64,000 bases of DNA from Sphingomonas spermidinifaciens (GTDB lineage: Bacteria > Pseudomonadota > Alphaproteobacteria > Sphingomonadales > Sphingomonadaceae). The notes below the pieces were generated by a model. The model was not told the DNA's origin. It did not search any database and saw only the letters and a list, made by a program, of their open reading frames with translations. The translations under genes and the position numbers were made by a program. Positions 9,811 to 18,645 of this stretch are shown here, piece after piece; positions within the stretch are counted from its first letter, which is position 1; every line of letters starts with the position of its first letter. The stretch lies in NCBI RefSeq assembly GCF_002351485.1, contig NZ_NWMW01000002.1, positions 558,001 to 622,000 on the forward strand, read 5' to 3'.

Positions 9811-10959
9811 TTACTTCACGAACGGATCGATGGTCTGGATCGACCCGTCGGGATTGTACTTCAGTTCGGTCATCTTGACGTTGCGCAGGCGCGTCTGCCC
9901 CGAAAGCTGGACGTCATGGTAGAAGAGCCACGACTTGCCCTTCCAGTCGACGATCGAATGGTGGCTGGTCCAGCCGTTGACGGGTTCGAGGATGCGGCCG
10001 CGATAGGTGAAGGGGCCGTAGGGCGACTTGCCCGTCGCATAGACGAGATAGTGCGTGTCGCCGGTCGAGTAGCTGAGGTAATAGGTGTCGCCGCGCTTGT
10101 GCATCCACGCCGCCTCGAAGAAGCGGCGGTTGGTGTCGCCGCCGAGCAGCGGCTTGCCTGCCTCGTCGAGGATCTGGATGTCGCGCGGCTTCTCGGCGAA
10201 TTCCATCATGTCGCCAGACAGCTTGGCGATCTTGGGGCTGAGCGCGGGCTCGTTGGGCTTTTCAAGGTCGGTCTTCGACCCGTTGGGATCGTAGGTACCG
10301 GTCGTGTTGCGCTGAAGCTGGCCGCCCCAGATGCCGCCGAAAATGATATAGTGCTCGCCGCCGTCGGCGAAGACGCTGGGATCGATCGAGAAGCTGCCCT
10401 TTATCGGCTGCGGCGCGGCCTTGAACGGGCCGACCGGCGATTGCGAGGTGGCCACGCCGATGCGGAACGCGCCCTGCTTATCCTTGGCAGGGAAATAGAG
10501 GTAATAGGTGCCGTTCTTGAACGCGGCATCGGGGGCCCACATCTGCTTGTCGGCCCAGGGCACGTCCTTCACGTCGAGCGCGACGGGATGGACGATCGTC
10601 TTGCCGCCCGGCTCGGCGAGTTCGAGGATGCGATAGTCGCGCATCTCGAAATGGCCGCCCAGATCGTCTTCCTGCGCGTCGCCGTCGATGTCGTGGCTGC
10701 CATAGACGTAGAGCTTGCCGTCGCCCCAGACATGGGCAGACGGATCGGCAGTGTAGATTTCGGTCGTCAGCGGCTGCGACAGATATTTGCGCCCGTCAGG
10801 GCCGACCGCATCGGCGCTGGCGTTGGTCAACGGCACTTCGCCCGCGCTTGCGTTTTCCGCGGCGGCGGTGTCGTTGCCCGCCTGCGTCTCCCCGCCCGAG
10901 CAGGCGGCGAGCGACAGCGCCAGGGCGCTGGCGGCAAGGCTAAGGGTGGCTCGCATCAT
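9811..10959 (-). CDS. GH43 glycoside hydrolase, predicted lipoprotein
   Basis: A 382-residue surface or periplasmic GH43 enzyme. The N-terminus MMRATLSLAASALALSLAACSGGE carries a lipobox (LAAC), so it is probably lipid-anchored near residue 20. Propeller motifs include DPSAHVWGDGKLYVYGSHD, FSIDPSVFADGGEHY and FEAAWMHKRGDTYYLSYS, giving the expected base, modulator and acid residues. The subfamily and substrate (arabinan, xylan or arabinoxylan) cannot be fixed by eye. It is the first gene of the transcript that contains xylB and xylA, directly after a XylR-like palindrome. Confidence 0.87.
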   Translation of the reverse strand: MMRATLSLAASALALSLAACSGGETQAGNDTAAAENASAGEVPLTNASADAVGPDGRKYLSQPLTTEIYTADPSAHVWGDGKLYVYGSHDIDGDAQEDDLGGHFEMRDYRILELAEPGGKTIVHPVALDVKDVPWADKQMWAPDAAFKNGTYYLYFPAKDKQGAFRIGVATSQSPVGPFKAAPQPIKGSFSIDPSVFADGGEHYIIFGGIWGGQLQRNTTGTYDPNGSKTDLEKPNEPALSPKIAKLSGDMMEFAEKPRDIQILDEAGKPLLGGDTNRRFFEAAWMHKRGDTYYLSYSTGDTHYLVYATGKSPYGPFTYRGRILEPVNGWTSHHSIVDWKGKSWLFYHDVQLSGQTRLRNVKMTELKYNPDGSIQTIDPFVK

Positions 10960-11001
10960 TCATCCTCTCCTGACTTGCGGTCGCTGCCGCATCGTGGCTC
11001 G

Positions 11002-11015
11002 GGATAGCGCTAACA
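11002..11015. promoter_or_regulatory. LacI/XylR-type operator upstream of the GH43-xylB-xylA operon
   Basis: GGATAGCGCTAACA contains the perfect palindrome TAGCGCTA (11005-11012) with a central CG, the layout of LacI-family operators. From memory it closely resembles the operator of the Caulobacter xylose repressor XylR. It sits 43 bases upstream of the first gene of the xyl operon. No XylR gene is in the window apart from the LacI-type gene at 30666. Confidence 0.55.
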
Positions 11016-11048
11016 TCGTCCGCGCGCCAGTGCGTTTCGGCAGCGGCC

Positions 11049-12059
11049 TCAACGAACCTTCGCGTCGGCCGGCGCGGGGGCGGTCACGCCCTCGACGGTG
11101 TGCGGCACCTTCTTCAGCGTCCCGTCGGGATTGTAGCGCAGATACTCCGCCGTCACCGCCCGCCGGCCGATCGCGCCGTTCAGATCGCCGATCGCCAGCG
11201 CCGCATTGTGGAGGAAGATGTACCAGTTGCCCTTGAACGCGGCGATGCCCGGATGGATCGTGAAGCTGTACTTGCCCGAATCAGTCAGCTCGCCGCGATA
11301 GATCCACGGCCCCTTGATCGACGGCGCGGTGGCATAGGAGACGCGCTCGTCGCGATGCTTTGACCGGTCGAGCGAGGCATAGGTGAGGTAATAGAGGTTG
11401 CCGCGCTTGTGCAGCCAGGGGCCTTCCTCGAAATGCGGGGGCGTGATCTCGGTGATCTCGCCGTCGATCTCGATCATGTTTTCCTTCAGCTTGGCGATAT
11501 AGGCCTGCCGGTTGCCCCAGGCGATGTACGTCGCGCCGTCGTCGTCGGTGAAGACGGTGGGGTCGATGTCCTCCCAGCTGTGCGTGCCCTTGGGCGTCAT
11601 CTGGTTGGTGACGAGCGCCGATCCCTTGGCGTCCTTGAACGGGCCGGTCGGCGAGTCGGCGACGGCGACGGCGATCGCCTTGCCCGGATGCGTGTCGTCA
11701 TGCTCGACCGCGGCATAGAACCAGAACTTGCCGTGCTTCTCGATCGTCTGTGCCGCCCAGGCGTCCTTCTTGGCCCATTTGAAGTCCTTGACGTTCATGA
11801 TCGGCGGATGCGCCGTCCACGTCTTCATGTCCTTGGTCGACCAGACCAGCCATTCCTGCATGTTGAACATCTCGTCGCGCTGGGCGACGTCGTGGCCGGT
11901 GTAGAGGTAAAGGGTGTCGCCGACGACGAGCGGCGCGGGGTCGGCGGTGAAGACGTTGCGGAACAGCGGGTTCGAGCCCGGCGCAGTGCCCATCCGGTCC
12001 TGGGCCAGAAGCGGCGTGGTCATGCAGGCAAGCGCGACGAGCGCGGCGCGGACGGACAT
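11049..12059 (-). CDS. Secreted GH43 glycoside hydrolase
   Basis: A 336-residue exported single-domain GH43 enzyme with a signal peptide ending near residue 20 (PLLAQ). Motifs are FTADPAPLVVGDTLYLYTG (base), WEDIDPTVFTDDDGATYIAWG (modulator) and PHFEEGPWLHKRGNLYYLTYAS (acid). The overall pattern fits arabinosidase/xylosidase members of GH43, but the exact specificity cannot be read off. The ATG at 12059 follows a GGGAGAG ribosome-binding site. An 89-base gap with a LacI-type palindrome separates it from the next GH43 gene, so it may have its own transcript. Confidence 0.87.
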   Translation of the reverse strand: MSVRAALVALACMTTPLLAQDRMGTAPGSNPLFRNVFTADPAPLVVGDTLYLYTGHDVAQRDEMFNMQEWLVWSTKDMKTWTAHPPIMNVKDFKWAKKDAWAAQTIEKHGKFWFYAAVEHDDTHPGKAIAVAVADSPTGPFKDAKGSALVTNQMTPKGTHSWEDIDPTVFTDDDGATYIAWGNRQAYIAKLKENMIEIDGEITEITPPHFEEGPWLHKRGNLYYLTYASLDRSKHRDERVSYATAPSIKGPWIYRGELTDSGKYSFTIHPGIAAFKGNWYIFLHNAALAIGDLNGAIGRRAVTAEYLRYNPDGTLKKVPHTVEGVTAPAPADAKVR

Positions 12060-12113
12060 TTCAGGCTCTCCCGGATCGAATAGGATCTCAGTCTAGTCAG
12101 ACAAAAGCGCGCG

Positions 12114-13115
12114 TCAACGACGCAGCCATTGCATGACCATCGCACGGATGCGTCCGCGGTTCGCATCAAGCGGGCCGAGGATGCCGTGCCGCTCGGGCGA
12201 CAGGTGTTCGAGCGGGTGGCGGTCCGGACGGAAGACATAATGGTCGAAAAAGGCGCGCCATGCGGTGCGCTCGGGCAGCGGACGCTCGGCGAGCGTGGTC
12301 ATCGCCAGCAGCATGGCGGTGAAGGGATCGTCGGGGCCGGCGGGATGGGCGTCCCACCAATAGTTGACGAGGAGGTTGAGGTCGCCCGTCGCCTCGACCT
12401 GATGCCACCAGAGCTTGGGGAGATAGAGCGCGTCGCCGGGTTCGAGATCGGCGACCAGCGCCTGCTCGCGCCAAGCCTCGAACCGCGGCCATTGCCGGCC
12501 GCCGGGCGCCGATCCGACCGCGAGGCTGACGGGCTGGCCCGCCATCGTATGGTCGATCGGCCCGACATAGAGGTCGCCGATCGCCTCCGGCGGGAACAGC
12601 GTGAAGCGCCGCCGCCCGGCGACGCACACCGCCAGATTGTCGAGGCGGTCATGATGGCAAGCAACGGTCGAGGCGGTGCCCAGCCAAAGTCGCGGGCCGA
12701 CGCCCTCGCGCAGCCAGGGCATTGCATGGGTGGCGGCAAAGGCGGGGTAGCCGATCTCGGCCGGGATCGAGCCTAGGTAGAGGCTGTGCTCGCCGGTCGC
12801 GGCGCCGATCGCGGCAATGGCGTCCGGCAGGGGCATCGAGCGGCGCTCGAAATTGAAGCCGTCGAGGTCGGCGGCGTAGAAATAGCGGCCGGCGATCTCG
12901 GACGGGCCGACGAAGAGCTCGGCCGGGCCGGGGGCGGCGAGCGGCAGCAGCGCGTCGATCAGCGCCGCCCTTCCGCTCGCCGCAGCCTCGAGGATTGGCC
13001 AGTCGGCGACGGCACGGCGCAGCACAAGCGGCCGGCAGGGCGCCACGACCGCGGCCTCGAACGCCGCCCGGTCGGGCAGCGTCGCGGCATCGATCGCGGT
13101 GACCGGCTGGCTCAT
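12114..13115 (-). CDS. Cupin-like (JmjC-type, cupin_8) domain protein
   Basis: A 333-residue protein of the cupin_8 family. It matches the pattern of sphingomonad proteins encoded next to SapC, TonB receptors and tryptophan halogenases: an N-terminal RAFEAAVVAPCRPLVLRRAVADWP stretch in pieces, the fold-specific TASTVACHHDRLDNLAVCVAG region (HxD-type metal site) and PGDALYLPKLWWHQVEATGDLNLLVNYWW near the end. Its HxD and later H suggest a 2-oxoglutarate/Fe(II) oxygenase, but the substrate is unknown. The ATG overlaps the SapC stop by 4 bases (ATGA), so the two are translationally coupled. Confidence 0.82.
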   Translation of the reverse strand: MSQPVTAIDAATLPDRAAFEAAVVAPCRPLVLRRAVADWPILEAAASGRAALIDALLPLAAPGPAELFVGPSEIAGRYFYAADLDGFNFERRSMPLPDAIAAIGAATGEHSLYLGSIPAEIGYPAFAATHAMPWLREGVGPRLWLGTASTVACHHDRLDNLAVCVAGRRRFTLFPPEAIGDLYVGPIDHTMAGQPVSLAVGSAPGGRQWPRFEAWREQALVADLEPGDALYLPKLWWHQVEATGDLNLLVNYWWDAHPAGPDDPFTAMLLAMTTLAERPLPERTAWRAFFDHYVFRPDRHPLEHLSPERHGILGPLDANRGRIRAMVMQWLRR

Positions 13116-13798
13116 CCGGTCAGTCGCGCGTTGCGGCGCTGCGCGAGCCGGCCGAGCTGGCGCACCGACTGCGCGACGGTATAGGCGGACTGCAGGTGCC
13201 CGGCGCGCAGCAGCGCCAGCGCCTCGGCATCGCCCAGCTCCCCGATCGCATCGAGGCTGATCGTGTAGAGTCCGGCGAGATTCAGCCGCTCGCCATCGTC
13301 GAACTTGAGCGACACCTCGATCGGCTCGAGCAGTTTGTGGGCCAGCGCCGCGTCGATGAACGCGCGGGTGTCGTCGATCCCCTGCTTCAGCCGGCCGAGC
13401 GCCTGTGCCATGCCGGCAAGGGCAGGGGTGGGACCGCCGTCGCTGCCGAACAGCGGCTCGCCGGCAGAGTCGGCGAAGCGGGGATCGTCCCGATCGATCG
13501 CCACCTGTTCGCCGACGACATGAAAACCGCGGCGCGACCAGTCGAGCGGCTCGAACACTCCGGTCAGCTCCTCGCGTGCGACAAGCGGCGGCTCCTCTGG
13601 CTTGAGGCCGAGGATGGCGCCGGCGTAGAATTCGCCGGTCGTTTCCGCCCGCGTCACGAAGATCGGCGCCAGCGTCGCCGCGCTCGCGAACTCGTCGAGG
13701 ACGATCTGCACGAAGGGCGGCGGCGCATCGTGGATCGGCCCGAGCCGCAGCCCCGCATGATCGTTCGCGTTGAGCAGTTCAAGGCGCTGCGCGGCCAT
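13112..13798 (-). CDS. SapC family protein
   Basis: A 228-residue protein with the SapC pattern: EPLDWSRRGFHVVGEQVAIDRDDPRF in pieces, then GEPLFGSDGGPTPAL, and a C-terminal LYTISLDAIGELGDAEALALLRAGHLQ segment. SapC is named after a Campylobacter S-layer-locus gene; its biochemical role is not established. I chose the ATG at 13798, which has GGAGGGG 8 bases upstream; the longer open frame to 13921 lacks support. It precedes and overlaps the cupin gene and is transcribed away from the TonB receptor. Confidence 0.85.
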   Translation of the reverse strand: MAAQRLELLNANDHAGLRLGPIHDAPPPFVQIVLDEFASAATLAPIFVTRAETTGEFYAGAILGLKPEEPPLVAREELTGVFEPLDWSRRGFHVVGEQVAIDRDDPRFADSAGEPLFGSDGGPTPALAGMAQALGRLKQGIDDTRAFIDAALAHKLLEPIEVSLKFDDGERLNLAGLYTISLDAIGELGDAEALALLRAGHLQSAYTVAQSVRQLGRLAQRRNARLTG

Positions 13799-13848
13799 GT
13801 CTTTCCCCTCCCGGCCGACCCGACGGCGGCGTTTCCGGCGATTTAGAC

Positions 13849-13866
13849 CGACAATAGCGATTGTCG
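13849..13866. promoter_or_regulatory. 18-bp palindrome at the divergent SapC/TonB-receptor promoter
   Basis: CGACAAT (13849-13855) and ATTGTCG (13860-13866) are perfect inverted arms 4 bases apart. The right arm contains TTGTCG, which with TATAGG at 13882-13887 could be the -35 and -10 boxes of the TonB-receptor promoter (15-base spacer, slightly short). A regulator bound here could control both directions. Confidence 0.45.
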
Positions 13867-13984
13867 CCAGCCCCAAATGGCTATAGGATCGAATCGTCCG
13901 GCCCTCATGTCGGGCCCGCAATGTCAGTTCGGCCGGCGAGCCGAAGGCGTTGCAAGATAGAGAAGAGCGACGGGAGAGGACAGC

Positions 13985-16942
13985 ATGAAGGGATTTGGCG
14001 ACTCGGCGTTTGTTACCGGTATCAGCGGCGGCACCGTCCGTCGGCTGCTCGCCGGCGGCGCCAGCATCGCGGCGATCGCGTGCGCGACACCGCTATGGGC
14101 GCAGGATCAGCAGGTTGGCAGCGAGACGACGGCACCGGCCGAGGGCAATGCTGTGCCCGATGCCGACGCCGCAGCCGAGGACATCATTGTTACCGGTATC
14201 CGCGGGTCGCTCCAGCGCAACCTCGACATCAAGCGCACCGCCCCCGGCGTCGTCGACGTCATCTCGGCCGAAGATATCGGCAAGTTTCCTGACTCGAACG
14301 TCGCCGCCTCGCTCCAGCGCCTGCCGGGTGTGTCGATCAACCGCTCGGGTAACCGCGGCGAGCCGCAGGGCATCACCGTCCGCGGCTTCGGCGGCGACTT
14401 CAACGAGACGCTGATCGACGGGCGCCGCTTGTCGACCGCCTCGGGCGGCCGTTCGGTCGATTTCACCACGGTCGGTGCCGACTTCGTCGGCCAGCTCGCC
14501 GTCTACAAGACGCCCGACGTGACCGTCTCGTCGAGCTCGATCGGCGCGACCGTCAACATCAGCTACCCCAAGCCCTTCGACAAGATGGGCGAGCGCATCG
14601 CGGTGACCGCGGGCGGCTCGCTTCAGGACAAGGCGGGCACCTTCGTCCCCACGGTCGGCGCGCTGTTCAGCAAGACCTTCGCGGGCGACACGTTCGGGAT
14701 CCTCGGCAGCGCGATCTATACGCGCCGTGATACCGAGACAAACCGCGTCTTCGTTTCGGGCTGGCAGGGCGGTCGCTACGCCCCGTGCCAGCTGGCCGGG
14801 TCGACCGCGGCGACCTGTTCGCCGACCGCCGATGCGAGCTCGGCCGCATGGGCGACGCCGACCAATCGCCGCGAGATCATCGGCTGGTACCAGCAGCAGT
14901 ACGGCGCCGATCAGCGCTATACCAAGGACGAGCGTCTCGACGGGCGTCTCGCCATCCAGTGGCAGCCCAGCGATGCGATCCTGCTGACGATCGACGACAA
15001 CTATTCGCGTCAGACGGTCAACACCAACATCGCCGGCTTCGGTATGTGGTTCAACCAGGATCAGCTGCGCAACGTCCAGCTCGACGAGAACGGCACGACG
15101 GTCGACTTCCGTCAGGCGGGCACGCCCACCGACTTCACCGGCGCGATTGAAAGCTCGCTGCTCGAAACCAACCAGGTCGGCGCCAACCTCAAGCTGCAGG
15201 CGACGCCCAGCCTTCGCTTCGAGTTCGACGCCAGCTACTCGCTGTCGAAGCTCAACCCCGATGGCCGGATCAGCAGCGACAATGCCGACGTCGGCTATGG
15301 CGGCCTGCTCGGCACGACGCTTGGCGTCGCGGTGACGGGCGACAGCCGCAACAGCTTCCCTGTGCTCAACACCTTCGGTCCGAGCGGCAATCAGGCGCGC
15401 TGGACCGACACCTCGGTCATCGGCAGTCACGTGACCGTCCGCACGGCGCAGCAGAACCGCGACGAGGTGGTGCAGTTCCGCGCGAACGTTGCGTGGGAGC
15501 GGGACCAGTTCAGCATCAAGGCGGGCGGCATGTACCTGGAGGACGAGTACAGCCTGCAGGGCCGTAACACCTTCATCAACAATCACTGGCAGGCCTATGC
15601 CGGCTACGGTGCGCCTTCGGGCCAGGGCGGCGGCGTCCTGATCCCAGCAAACCTGCTGGCCGACCGTATCCCCACCGGCGACTGGATCCCCGGCTTCGAA
15701 GGGTCGCTGCCGCCCGAGTTGATCGCGATCAACCCGTTCCTCTATCAGAAGTATCTGGAAGGGCTTGGGAATCCGCAGGTCCAGAACATTCCGGGCTTCA
15801 ACGCCGGCTGCTGCACGCCGCCGTTCACCGGGACGTTCGACCTCGCGCTTGATCCGGGCCGGCAGAACATCCGCGAAAAGACCTATGCCGCCTATATCCG
15901 CGGCGACCTGAAGGGCGAGCTCGGCGGCATGGCGTTCCGCCTGAACGCCGGCCTGCGCTATGAGAAGACCGACATCGCCTCGTCGGGCTTCGGTCGTCTG
16001 CCGACCTCGATCGTGACCAGCACGACCGACCCGACGCTGCTCACCGTGATCTTCACGCCCGAGCAGTCGGTGACGACCGAGAGCGGCTACGATTACTTCC
16101 TGCCCAGCCTCGATGCGAAGCTCGAGATCACCGACACGCTGCACATCCGCGGCGACGTGTCGCGTACGCTGACGCGGCCGTCGCTCAACGTGCTGACCCC
16201 GGTGCTCAACATCGGCGTCGGCCAGCGGCGCGGCGCGCTGACGGCGACGGGCGGCAACCCGGCGCTCCAGCCGTTCCTGTCGTGGAACTACGATGCGGCG
16301 GTCGAGTGGTACTATGCCCGCAACTCGTATTTCTCGGTCAACGGCTTCATCAAGGACGTGTCGAACTTCAACGTCGCGGGTGCGCAGTCGCAGACGATTA
16401 ACGGCGTCATCGACCCGACCACGGGCCAGCCGGCGGTGTTCGTCGTGTCGCAGCGCGTCAACGGGCCGAGTGCGCAGGTGCGCGGCGTCGAAATCGCGTG
16501 GCAGCAGGTGTTCGGCGACTCGGGCTTCGGCTTCAACGCCAATGCCACCTTCGTCGAAACCAACCGGCCCTATGACGAGACCGACCTGTCGACCACGGGC
16601 TTCGCGGTGACCGGTCTGGCCAATTCGGCCAACTTCGTCGGCTTCTACGACAAGGACGGGTTCCAGATCCGTGCCGCGGTAAACTGGCGCGACAAGTATC
16701 TGTCGCAGTTCGGCCAGGCGCAGAACAACTCGGCGTTCGGCGCGGAACCGACCTTCGTCAACGAGGCGATCCAGGTCGACCTGTCGTCGAGCTGGGACAT
16801 CACGTCGAACTACAGCGTGTTCGTCGAAGCGCTGAACGTGTTCGACGAGGTGCAGAGCACGCACGGCCGCTACTCGAACCAGCTGCTCGACGTGTTCGCC
16901 TATGGCCGCCGCTTCACCGGAGGCGTCCGCTTCCGCTTCTGA
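13985..16942 (+). CDS. TonB-dependent receptor (halogenase/SapC-linked type)
   Basis: A 985-residue outer-membrane transporter. A long signal peptide ends near residue 39 (TPLWAQ). The plug domain starts around residue 60 with DIIVTGIRGSLQRNLDIKR, then VVDVISAEDIGKFPDSNVA, LQRLPGVSINR and ITVRGFGGDFNETLIDGR; this wording is typical of sphingomonad carbohydrate-linked receptors. The rest is a 22-strand barrel ending in the classic aromatic C-terminus GVRFRF. It is divergent from SapC-cupin and followed by a halogenase gene after a strong terminator. The substrate is probably a plant glycan oligosaccharide, inferred only from neighbours. Confidence 0.95.
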   Translation: MKGFGDSAFVTGISGGTVRRLLAGGASIAAIACATPLWAQDQQVGSETTAPAEGNAVPDADAAAEDIIVTGIRGSLQRNLDIKRTAPGVVDVISAEDIGKFPDSNVAASLQRLPGVSINRSGNRGEPQGITVRGFGGDFNETLIDGRRLSTASGGRSVDFTTVGADFVGQLAVYKTPDVTVSSSSIGATVNISYPKPFDKMGERIAVTAGGSLQDKAGTFVPTVGALFSKTFAGDTFGILGSAIYTRRDTETNRVFVSGWQGGRYAPCQLAGSTAATCSPTADASSAAWATPTNRREIIGWYQQQYGADQRYTKDERLDGRLAIQWQPSDAILLTIDDNYSRQTVNTNIAGFGMWFNQDQLRNVQLDENGTTVDFRQAGTPTDFTGAIESSLLETNQVGANLKLQATPSLRFEFDASYSLSKLNPDGRISSDNADVGYGGLLGTTLGVAVTGDSRNSFPVLNTFGPSGNQARWTDTSVIGSHVTVRTAQQNRDEVVQFRANVAWERDQFSIKAGGMYLEDEYSLQGRNTFINNHWQAYAGYGAPSGQGGGVLIPANLLADRIPTGDWIPGFEGSLPPELIAINPFLYQKYLEGLGNPQVQNIPGFNAGCCTPPFTGTFDLALDPGRQNIREKTYAAYIRGDLKGELGGMAFRLNAGLRYEKTDIASSGFGRLPTSIVTSTTDPTLLTVIFTPEQSVTTESGYDYFLPSLDAKLEITDTLHIRGDVSRTLTRPSLNVLTPVLNIGVGQRRGALTATGGNPALQPFLSWNYDAAVEWYYARNSYFSVNGFIKDVSNFNVAGAQSQTINGVIDPTTGQPAVFVVSQRVNGPSAQVRGVEIAWQQVFGDSGFGFNANATFVETNRPYDETDLSTTGFAVTGLANSANFVGFYDKDGFQIRAAVNWRDKYLSQFGQAQNNSAFGAEPTFVNEAIQVDLSSSWDITSNYSVFVEALNVFDEVQSTHGRYSNQLLDVFAYGRRFTGGVRFRF

Positions 16943-16951
16943 TCCCCGACT

Positions 16952-16989
16952 GGGGCCGGGCATCACGGCTTGCCCGGCCCCTTCTTTTT
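16952..16989 (+). terminator. Strong rho-independent terminator between TonB receptor and halogenase
   Basis: ggggccgggc (16952-16961) pairs perfectly with gcccggcccc (16972-16981) and is followed by ttcttttt. The halogenase ATG is only 15 bases further on, so halogenase expression must come from read-through or be strongly reduced relative to the receptor. Confidence 0.9.
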
Positions 16990-17004
16990 CAAGAGAATGG
17001 GGCC

Positions 17005-18552
17005 ATGACCGGGCCGGTACAGAAGATCGTCATCGTTGGCGGCGGCACCGCCGGATGGCTGGCCGCGGGCGTCATTGCCGCGCGGCACAAGACCCGCATC
17101 GACGCGGGGCAGTTCAGCGTCACCCTCGTCGAATCGCCCAACGTGCCGATCATCGGCGTGGGTGAGGGGACGTGGCCGACGCTGCGCTCCACCCTCGCCA
17201 AGATGGGCGTGAGCGAGACCGATTTTTTCCGCGAGTGCGACGCCGCCTTCAAGCAGGGCGCGCGGTTCCAGCGCTGGACCACGGGCGCGCCCGACGACGC
17301 CTATTACCACCCGCTGATGCTGCCGACCAATTTCCAGCATCTGAACCTCGTGCCGCACTGGCTGGCGGCGAACGACGACGAGAGCTTCTGCGATGCCGTC
17401 TGCCCGCAGGGGCGCATCTGCGACGACGGCCTCGCGCCCAAGACGATCGCCACGCGCGAATATGACGCGGTCGCTAACTATGCCTATCACCTCGATGCGG
17501 GGAAGTTCGCCGATTTCCTGACGCGGCACTGCACGCAGAAGCTGGGCGTGCGCCACATCCTCGCCGACGTGACCCAGGTCTGCCAGGCCGAGGACGGCGA
17601 CGTCACGCATCTCGTGACCGAGCAGGCGGGGACGATTCCGGGCGATCTGTTCGTCGATTGCACCGGGTTCAAGGCGCTCTTGATCGGCGGTGCGATGGGG
17701 GTGCCGTTCAGGCCGCTCAAGGACGTGCTGTTCTGCGATACCGCGATGGCGGTGCAGGTGCCGCATGAGCGGCCCGACAGCCCGATCGCCTCGCACACCC
17801 TCTCGACCGCGCAGTCGGCTGGCTGGATCTGGGACATCGGCCTGCCGACGCGGCGCGGGCTCGGCTATGTCTACTCGAGCGCGCATGTCGATGACGAGAC
17901 CGCCGAGCGGGAATTGCGCGCCTATGCCGGCGCCGCCGCCGATGGCCTGTCGGTGCGCAAGATCCCGATCCGCGCGGGCCACCGCGAGCAGTTCTGGAAG
18001 CGCAATGTCGTCGCTGTCGGGCTGGCTGCGGGATTCCTCGAGCCGCTCGAGGCCTCCGCCATCGTGCTCATCGAGCTGTCGGCCAAGCTGATCGCCGAAC
18101 AGATGCCCGCGCGGCGCGAGGTGATGGACACGATCGCGCGGCGCTTCAACGAGACGACGGCCTATCGCTGGGGCCGGATCGTCGATTTCCTTAAGCTCCA
18201 CTATGTGCTGACCAAGCGGACCGACACCGACTTCTGGCGCGACAATGTTCGGACCGAGAGCATTCCCGACCGCCTCGCCGACCTCATCGACCTGTGGCGC
18301 TGGCAGTCGCCCTGGTTCCACGACGAGTTCGACCGCGCGGAAGAGGTGTTTCCCGCCGCGAGCTATCAGTACGTCCTCTACGGCATGGGCTTCCGCACCG
18401 AGGTCGAGCCGGTGACGCTGGGCGACGACGCCCGCCTCGCCGAGCGCGCGCGGCGCGAGAACCGTATGCAGACCGAGAAGCTGCGGGCCGGGCTGCCGCG
18501 CCACCGCGACCTGATCGACCGGATCAAGGTGCAGGGGTTGAGCGCGATTTGA
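17005..18552 (+). CDS. Flavin-dependent tryptophan halogenase family protein
   Basis: A 515-residue protein of the PrnA-like halogenase fold. The FAD-binding GGGTAGW is at residues 12-18, the likely catalytic lysine is K83 (AAFKQGARF), and the WxWxI motif is W274-I-W276-D-I278. Members linked to TonB receptors and SapC are common in sphingomonads and caulobacters; none to my knowledge has an established substrate, and free tryptophan is doubtful. A separate flavin reductase is needed and is not encoded nearby. It follows the receptor by 62 bases across a terminator. Confidence 0.9.
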   Translation: MTGPVQKIVIVGGGTAGWLAAGVIAARHKTRIDAGQFSVTLVESPNVPIIGVGEGTWPTLRSTLAKMGVSETDFFRECDAAFKQGARFQRWTTGAPDDAYYHPLMLPTNFQHLNLVPHWLAANDDESFCDAVCPQGRICDDGLAPKTIATREYDAVANYAYHLDAGKFADFLTRHCTQKLGVRHILADVTQVCQAEDGDVTHLVTEQAGTIPGDLFVDCTGFKALLIGGAMGVPFRPLKDVLFCDTAMAVQVPHERPDSPIASHTLSTAQSAGWIWDIGLPTRRGLGYVYSSAHVDDETAERELRAYAGAAADGLSVRKIPIRAGHREQFWKRNVVAVGLAAGFLEPLEASAIVLIELSAKLIAEQMPARREVMDTIARRFNETTAYRWGRIVDFLKLHYVLTKRTDTDFWRDNVRTESIPDRLADLIDLWRWQSPWFHDEFDRAEEVFPAASYQYVLYGMGFRTEVEPVTLGDDARLAERARRENRMQTEKLRAGLPRHRDLIDRIKVQGLSAI

Positions 18553-18645
18553 GCGTCGCGGGATGGTGGCCCACCACCCCCGTCATGCCGGATCAACTCC
18601 GTGGTGACCAAGGGGCGGTATGCCGGGCCCTCGCCCGGGTAAGGC

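Noticed and set aside
13799..13921. Upstream extension of SapC to 13921
   Set aside because: It would run through the palindrome and promoter region, is Arg-rich, and a strong ribosome-binding site precedes the ATG at 13798.
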